Shown here one piece after another: positions 7,369 to 9,970 of a DNA stretch of 9,970 bases. The notes beneath the pieces are model-generated. The model did no database searches and was not told where the DNA came from. It worked only from the letters and a program-made list of their open reading frames with translations. Numbering within the stretch: position 1 is the first letter of the stretch; each line of letters opens with the position of its first letter. The stretch lies in assembly GCA_036502925.1 (NCBI GenBank), contig DASXXS010000305.1, positions 1 through 9,970 on the forward strand, given 5' to 3'. Made by a program: the position numbers and the translations under genes. This stretch comes from VAZQ01 sp036502925. Its GTDB lineage: Bacteria > Pseudomonadota > Alphaproteobacteria > Rhizobiales > Xanthobacteraceae.

Positions 7369-7608
7369 CATATCCTCCCGCGCAGCCGGCTGATGATCCG
7401 CGACAATGTAATCCAGGACCGACCTAAATCTCCATACCGAGTCCGTGGGCGCGCGCCTTGTCATGGGCGAGCTTCGCCAGCGCCATGAAGCCCGGTGGGA
7501 ACGCACAATGGGGAGGCGGGACCACGAGGCTGGCTCCCGCGCGCCAATGGCGATATGTTTGGCAATCAAGTTTTCGTCGGCACCGGCTTCCGACCGCGGA
7601 GACCCCTC
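7369..7608. promoter_or_regulatory. Divergent intergenic region between the two exported hydrolases
   Basis: About 240 bases separate the divergent starts of the minus-strand alpha/beta-hydrolase and the plus-strand MBL-fold gene, so promoters for both should lie here. The only clear signals are the two ribosome-binding sites: GGGAGGA on the minus strand (7373-7379) and GGAG at 7598-7601 on the plus strand. I cannot support specific -35/-10 boxes or an operator palindrome. Part of the region resembles leftover coding sequence (see the relic at 7424-7516). Confidence 0.5.
7424..7516 (-). pseudogene. Possible C-terminal relic of a lost minus-strand gene
   Basis: Read on the minus strand, a frame ending at TAG (7426-7424) encodes a tail that looks like real protein. 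It contains PPGFMALAKLAHDKARA followed by HGLGMEI and stop: an amphipathic helix with mostly G/C third positions. The frame is open back to a TGA near the MBL-gene start, but no start codon precedes the coding-like part. That part begins near 7516 and its edge is uncertain. It lies upstream of, and in the same direction as, the alpha/beta-hydrolase gene, so a former operon partner may have lost its 5' part. I do not recognise the family, and chance cannot be excluded for about 30 codons in GC-rich DNA. Confidence 0.35.
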
Positions 7609-8541
7609 ATGCGAATCCCCGTGCGAATGCGATTGATTGCGGCCACCGCGGCGATCGCCGCGCTTGGCGCCATGGCGCAGGCCCAGCAGCTGCAACCCTT
7701 GGCGCCGGTGCCGGACTTCGACAAGGTCGCGATCAAGCCGGTCGATCTCGGACACCGGACCTATATGCTGGAAGGCGAGGGCGGCAACATCACGGTCGCG
7801 GTCGCGGACGACGGCGTCATCATGGTGGACAGCCAGTTCGCGCCGCTCTACGGCAAGATCAAGGCCGCGATCGCCCGGATCACCCCGCTGCCGATCCGCT
7901 ATCTCATCATCACCCATTTCCATCGCGACCATACCGGCGGCGCCGAGGCCTTCGGCAAGGACGGCGCCATCATCGTGGCGCATGAGAACGTCAAGACCCG
8001 CATGGCGAGCGGGACCCGCAACGGTCTCACCGGCAACCTGGTGCCGGCCGCGCCGGCGATTGCGCTGCCGAAGGAGACCTACAAGGACACCATGACGATC
8101 CGGCTGCAGGGCCGTGCGGCCGAGCTCAGATATTCCAAGGATGTGCACACCGACGGCGACACCTATGTCTACTTTCCGGATGCCAATGTGCTGGCCAGCG
8201 GCGACATCGTATTTTTCGGCCGTTACCCGAACATCGACTTTGCGTACGGCGGCAGCATCGACGGCATGATCCGCGGCGTCGACGAGTTGCTCGCCTTTGC
8301 CAGGGAGGACGCCACGATCGTGCCAGGACATGGACCGGTGGGCACCAAGGCGAAGATACGGGAGTATCGCGAGATGTTGGTGGTGGCGCGCGACCGCATC
8401 CAGAAATTGAAGGCGGCCGGAAAGACCGAGGATGAAGTCGTCGCCGCCAGGCCGAACGCGGACTATGACGCGCGCTTCGGTCTCGACGAACGGTCGAACG
8501 GAAACTTCGTGCGCGTGGTCTACCGCTCGCTGAAGAGCTAG
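7609..8541 (+). CDS. Exported MBL-fold metallo-hydrolase
   Basis: This is a 310-residue metallo-beta-lactamase-fold hydrolase. ATG 7609 has GGAG at 7598-7601, seven bases upstream. ATG 7627 is an alternative that keeps a shorter signal peptide. Residues 1-26 form a Sec signal peptide with cleavage near AQA-QQ, so it acts in the periplasm. The metal motif THFHRDHTGG gives His103, His105, Asp107 and His108. His180 (VHTDGDTYVYFP), Asp199 (ASGDIVFF) and His241 (VPGHGPVG) complete the expected two-zinc site. The segment VHTDGDTYVYFPDANVLASGD with GGSIDGMI resembles the group of exported MBL proteins that includes SoxH-like and quinoprotein-associated enzymes, rather than classical beta-lactamases. 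The substrate is unknown, and antibiotic resistance should not be assumed. It is divergent from the alpha/beta-hydrolase. Confidence 0.9.
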   Translation: MRIPVRMRLIAATAAIAALGAMAQAQQLQPLAPVPDFDKVAIKPVDLGHRTYMLEGEGGNITVAVADDGVIMVDSQFAPLYGKIKAAIARITPLPIRYLIITHFHRDHTGGAEAFGKDGAIIVAHENVKTRMASGTRNGLTGNLVPAAPAIALPKETYKDTMTIRLQGRAAELRYSKDVHTDGDTYVYFPDANVLASGDIVFFGRYPNIDFAYGGSIDGMIRGVDELLAFAREDATIVPGHGPVGTKAKIREYREMLVVARDRIQKLKAAGKTEDEVVAARPNADYDARFGLDERSNGNFVRVVYRSLKS

Positions 8542-8610
8542 TTGTGACTCTGGTGCTTGCTGTGCGCGTGTCCCGCGCGCAGGGCGGTCTCCTTCTCCCC
8601 GCGCGCCATC

Positions 8611-8654
8611 AGGGCGTTTACGGCACAGCCCGCGAAGGCGGGCGTAAACGCCCT
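8611..8654. repeat. Perfect 12-bp inverted repeat with nested hairpin
   Basis: AGGGCGTTTACG (8611-8622) is the exact reverse complement of CGTAAACGCCCT (8643-8654). Inside the 20-base spacer a second hairpin is possible: CCCGC (8629-8633) with GCGGG (8638-8642) around GAAG. The structure lies 69 bases after the MBL stop and 38 bases before the binding-protein start. It could end or attenuate transcription between them, although it has no T-run. Related sequence recurs at 9767-9793, which points to a dispersed repeat family rather than a site specific to one gene. Confidence 0.7.
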
Positions 8655-8692
8655 AATGCACTGCGACGGGCCATGGAGAAGGACATCCTGCA

Positions 8693-9616
8693 ATGCGCAT
8701 CGCGGCGGTCGATCTGGTAAGCAATACCTGTTTCCCGGCACTCGCGGCCGAGGAGCTGGGCGTTTTCAAGGGCGAAGGGCTTGATGCTCATATCGAGCTG
8801 GTCCCGGCGCTCGGCGCCACCAAGGCGCTGCGCAACGGCAGCGTCGACGCCATGATCGCCGGCTCGGTGCACGACATCCTGACGGAGTTTCCCGGCTGGA
8901 AGGGGGCCAAGCTGGTGGTCGCGCTGTCGCAGGGAACCCCGTGGCTGCTCGTTGTCCGGGCGGACCTCGCCGCCAAGCGCGGCGACATCGGCGCCGTCAA
9001 AGGCCTGCGCCTGGCCGCCGCGGAAGGTCCCGACCTGGCCCTGAAGCAAATGCTTATCCGTGCCCAGATCGATCCCGACCGCGACCTTGAAATGATAGAG
9101 CTGCCCGGCGCCAAAGCGCGCGACGTCTCGTTCGGCGTGTTCGCGGCATCCGCTTTGGAGGGCGGACTGATCGACGGCTTTTGGGCCAACGCCATGGGTG
9201 CCGAGACCGCGGTCAGCCGCGGGGCCGGCAAAATTCTCATCGATGTCAGGCGCGGCGATGATCCCGACGACGTCCGCCATTTTACTTTCGCCGGCATAGC
9301 CACCACCGATGCCTTCATCCAACGCGAACCGGAGTGCGTAGCATCCGCCGTGCGGGCTGTCGTAAAAGCTCAAAAGGCTTTGCGTGCCAATCCGTCGCTG
9401 GCTCGCGAGGTTGGACGGCGCAAGTTTCCTGCGGAAGCCGCGCGGCTGATCACGCGGATCGTTGAACGTGACGTGCCGTTCTACGATCCGGTTATTTCCG
9501 AGGAGGCGGTCGCAGGCCTCAACGGGTTCGCGCGGGCCATCGGCCATCTACCGGGTCCCGCAGCTTACGACCAGGTCGTAGCGGTGGGCTTCCGCGATTT
9601 ATGGACGAATGGTTGA
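8693..9616 (+). CDS. NMT1/SsuA-like (NitT/TauT family) substrate-binding protein without signal peptide
   Basis: This 307-residue protein has the periplasmic-binding fold of the nitrate/taurine/thiamine-precursor group. The N-terminal hallmark FPALAAEELGVFKGEGLD (14-31) is followed by LVPALGATKALRNGSVDAMI (36-55) and GTPWLLVVRADLA (81-93). ATG 8693 is the only workable start: the upstream frame has no start codon before a TAA at 8654-8656. GAGAAGGA at 8676-8683 is the ribosome-binding site. The mature-protein sequence begins immediately, so there is no signal peptide or lipobox. Most transport-linked members are exported; some fold relatives, such as MqnA/MqnD and THI5, are cytoplasmic enzymes. 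No permease or ATPase gene is adjacent within the window. It could be a cytoplasmic ligand-binding or enzymatic paralogue, or a binding protein that lost its leader in a rearrangement. Confidence 0.82.
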   Translation: MRIAAVDLVSNTCFPALAAEELGVFKGEGLDAHIELVPALGATKALRNGSVDAMIAGSVHDILTEFPGWKGAKLVVALSQGTPWLLVVRADLAAKRGDIGAVKGLRLAAAEGPDLALKQMLIRAQIDPDRDLEMIELPGAKARDVSFGVFAASALEGGLIDGFWANAMGAETAVSRGAGKILIDVRRGDDPDDVRHFTFAGIATTDAFIQREPECVASAVRAVVKAQKALRANPSLAREVGRRKFPAEAARLITRIVERDVPFYDPVISEEAVAGLNGFARAIGHLPGPAAYDQVVAVGFRDLWTNG

Positions 9617-9677
9617 GGTGGCACGGCAGCGGTGCACCGCTGGTCCGAGACGGTTCCAAATGCCAAGGTCCGGAACG

Positions 9678-9698
9678 GTCCCGGCTCAAGGCCGGGAC
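9678..9698 (+). terminator. Possible terminator hairpin after the binding-protein gene
   Basis: GTCCCGGC (9678-9685) pairs perfectly with GCCGGGAC (9691-9698) around a 5-base loop, TCAAG. It lies 61 bases after the stop of the substrate-binding protein. The stem is strong but is followed by AAGTTAGG rather than a T-run, so it may be a transcript-end stabiliser or a repeat instead of a true intrinsic terminator. Confidence 0.4.
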
Positions 9699-9766
9699 AA
9701 GTTAGGCGGGACGATGCCGACCGTCTGACGACACTGTTCTCGCCGCCGAGCCACGCGCTTTGGCGA

Positions 9767-9793
9767 GCATCAGGGCGTTTACGCCCGCCTTCG
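9767..9793. repeat. Inverted second copy of the 8633-8659 repeat
   Basis: Bases 9767-9793 match the reverse complement of 8633-8659 at 26 of 27 positions, the only difference being C9771. The same copy also matches 8607-8622 directly over 16 bases (CATCAGGGCGTTTACG), because the first copy is itself palindromic. The two copies flank the substrate-binding protein gene. Similarity stops at the edges of the repeat. Confidence 0.7.
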
Positions 9794-9823
9794 AGCTTGT
9801 GAAGAAATCGCCTCATCCGCTCC

Positions 9824-9841
9824 TTCCCGCGGAAGCGGGAA
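9824..9841. repeat. Short palindromic hairpin (TTCCCGC type)
   Basis: TTCCCGC (9824-9830) and GCGGGAA (9835-9841) form a perfect 7-bp stem with a GGAA loop, followed by TCCAG. This looks like the dispersed intergenic palindromes of Bradyrhizobium-type genomes (recognition from memory, not a search). It probably forms one composite element with the next hairpin: CTCATCC at 9812-9818 is complementary to GGATGAG at 9913-9919. Confidence 0.6.
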
Positions 9842-9891
9842 TCCAGTCGCTTCGCAAAATGCCTTCAGAGCTGGGTCCCCGCTGGAGTTTA

Positions 9892-9909
9892 CCCCCGCGA
9901 AAGCGGGGG
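9892..9909. repeat. Short palindromic hairpin (CCCCCGC type)
   Basis: CCCCCGC (9892-9898) and GCGGGGG (9903-9909) form a perfect 7-bp stem with a GAAA tetraloop, a stable GNRA-type loop. It has the same architecture as the hairpin at 9824-9841, so the two look like halves of one repeat unit of about 108 bases (9812-9919). Confidence 0.6.
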
Positions 9910-9970
9910 CGGGGATGAGCGGGTGGAGACGCCTCATCACGCGAGCAAATAAACATCAAAGCTTTCATCG

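Larger units (their letters stand above)
9617..9970. other. Gene-free, repeat-rich tail of the window
   Basis: I see no gene in these 354 bases. Open frames here run through palindromes and lack protein character. The region holds a GC-rich hairpin just after the binding-protein gene, a second copy of the 8611-8654 repeat, and two CCCGC-type hairpins. Such clusters are common between genes in Bradyrhizobium-like genomes. The last 40 bases become AT-richer and might approach the next gene's promoter. Confidence 0.6.

Noticed and set aside
7372..8331. N-terminal extension of the minus-strand hydrolase to 987 residues
   Set aside because: The extension is antisense to the MBL-fold gene, while a strong ribosome-binding site and a signal peptide fix the start at 7368.
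7609..8541. Beta-lactam resistance gene
   Set aside because: The HxHxDH motif is common to the whole MBL superfamily, and the surrounding motifs fit SoxH-like exported hydrolases better.
8538..8784. Small frames on both strands around the 8611-8654 palindrome
   Set aside because: They read through the repeat, overlap the start of the binding-protein gene and have low-complexity composition.
8607..9793. CRISPR array or integron cassette
   Set aside because: There are only two inverted repeat copies about 1.1 kb apart, with no regular spacers, no cas gene and no integrase.
9565..9816. An 83-codon minus-strand frame at the end of the window
   Set aside because: It runs through the GTCCCGGC hairpin and the repeat copy and overlaps the binding-protein gene; this is typical of spurious ORFs in repeats.

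Overview
The window is high-GC DNA with strong G/C third-position bias. Intergenic hairpins of the CCCGC-GRAA-GCGGG type, GGGAGGA-type ribosome-binding sites and the gene content all suggest a Bradyrhizobium/Rhodopseudomonas-like alphaproteobacterium. That placement is an inference from style and protein families, not from a marker gene. No rRNA, tRNA, CRISPR array, transposase or phage gene was recognised.

Layout. (1) Positions 1-3262, plus strand: the C-terminal two thirds of a molybdenum hydroxylase large subunit (start outside the window). Eighteen bases later comes an exported protein that joins a carboxypeptidase-regulatory-like domain, a CxxCH cytochrome c domain and a seven-bladed Vgb/SMP-30-type propeller. 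(2) Positions 3386-5273, plus strand: a PfkB-family sugar kinase and a glucokinase 4 bases apart, a sugar-phosphorylating pair. (3) Positions 5274-5461: a convergent junction with an imperfect inverted repeat and a short ORF that looks like the cut-off start of an exported protein. (4) Positions 5368-7368, minus strand: a large exported alpha/beta-hydrolase-domain protein (PF20091-like). (5) Positions 7369-7608: a divergent intergenic region that seems to hold the C-terminal relic of a lost minus-strand gene. (6) Positions 7609-8541, plus strand: an exported metallo-beta-lactamase-fold hydrolase. (7) Positions 8693-9616, plus strand: an NMT1/SsuA-like substrate-binding protein with no signal peptide, flanked by inverted copies of one repeat. 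(8) Positions 9617-9970: no gene, but several GC-rich hairpins.

How the genes may work together. The Mo hydroxylase and the cytochrome-propeller protein are probably one operon for oxidising an organic substrate (an N-heterocycle or aldehyde type of reaction), with electrons passing to a c-type haem. A precedent is nicotinate dehydrogenase NicB, in which the Mo subunit is fused to cytochrome c domains. The kinase pair would feed sugars into central metabolism. The two exported hydrolases are transcribed divergently from one 240-base region. Substrates for the oxidase, the PfkB kinase, both hydrolases and the binding protein cannot be read from the sequence.

Most of the window is ordinary accessory metabolism. 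The points most worth a second look are the three-domain cytochrome-propeller protein, the leaderless orphan binding protein with its flanking inverted repeats, and two likely gene relics at the edges of the minus-strand hydrolase.
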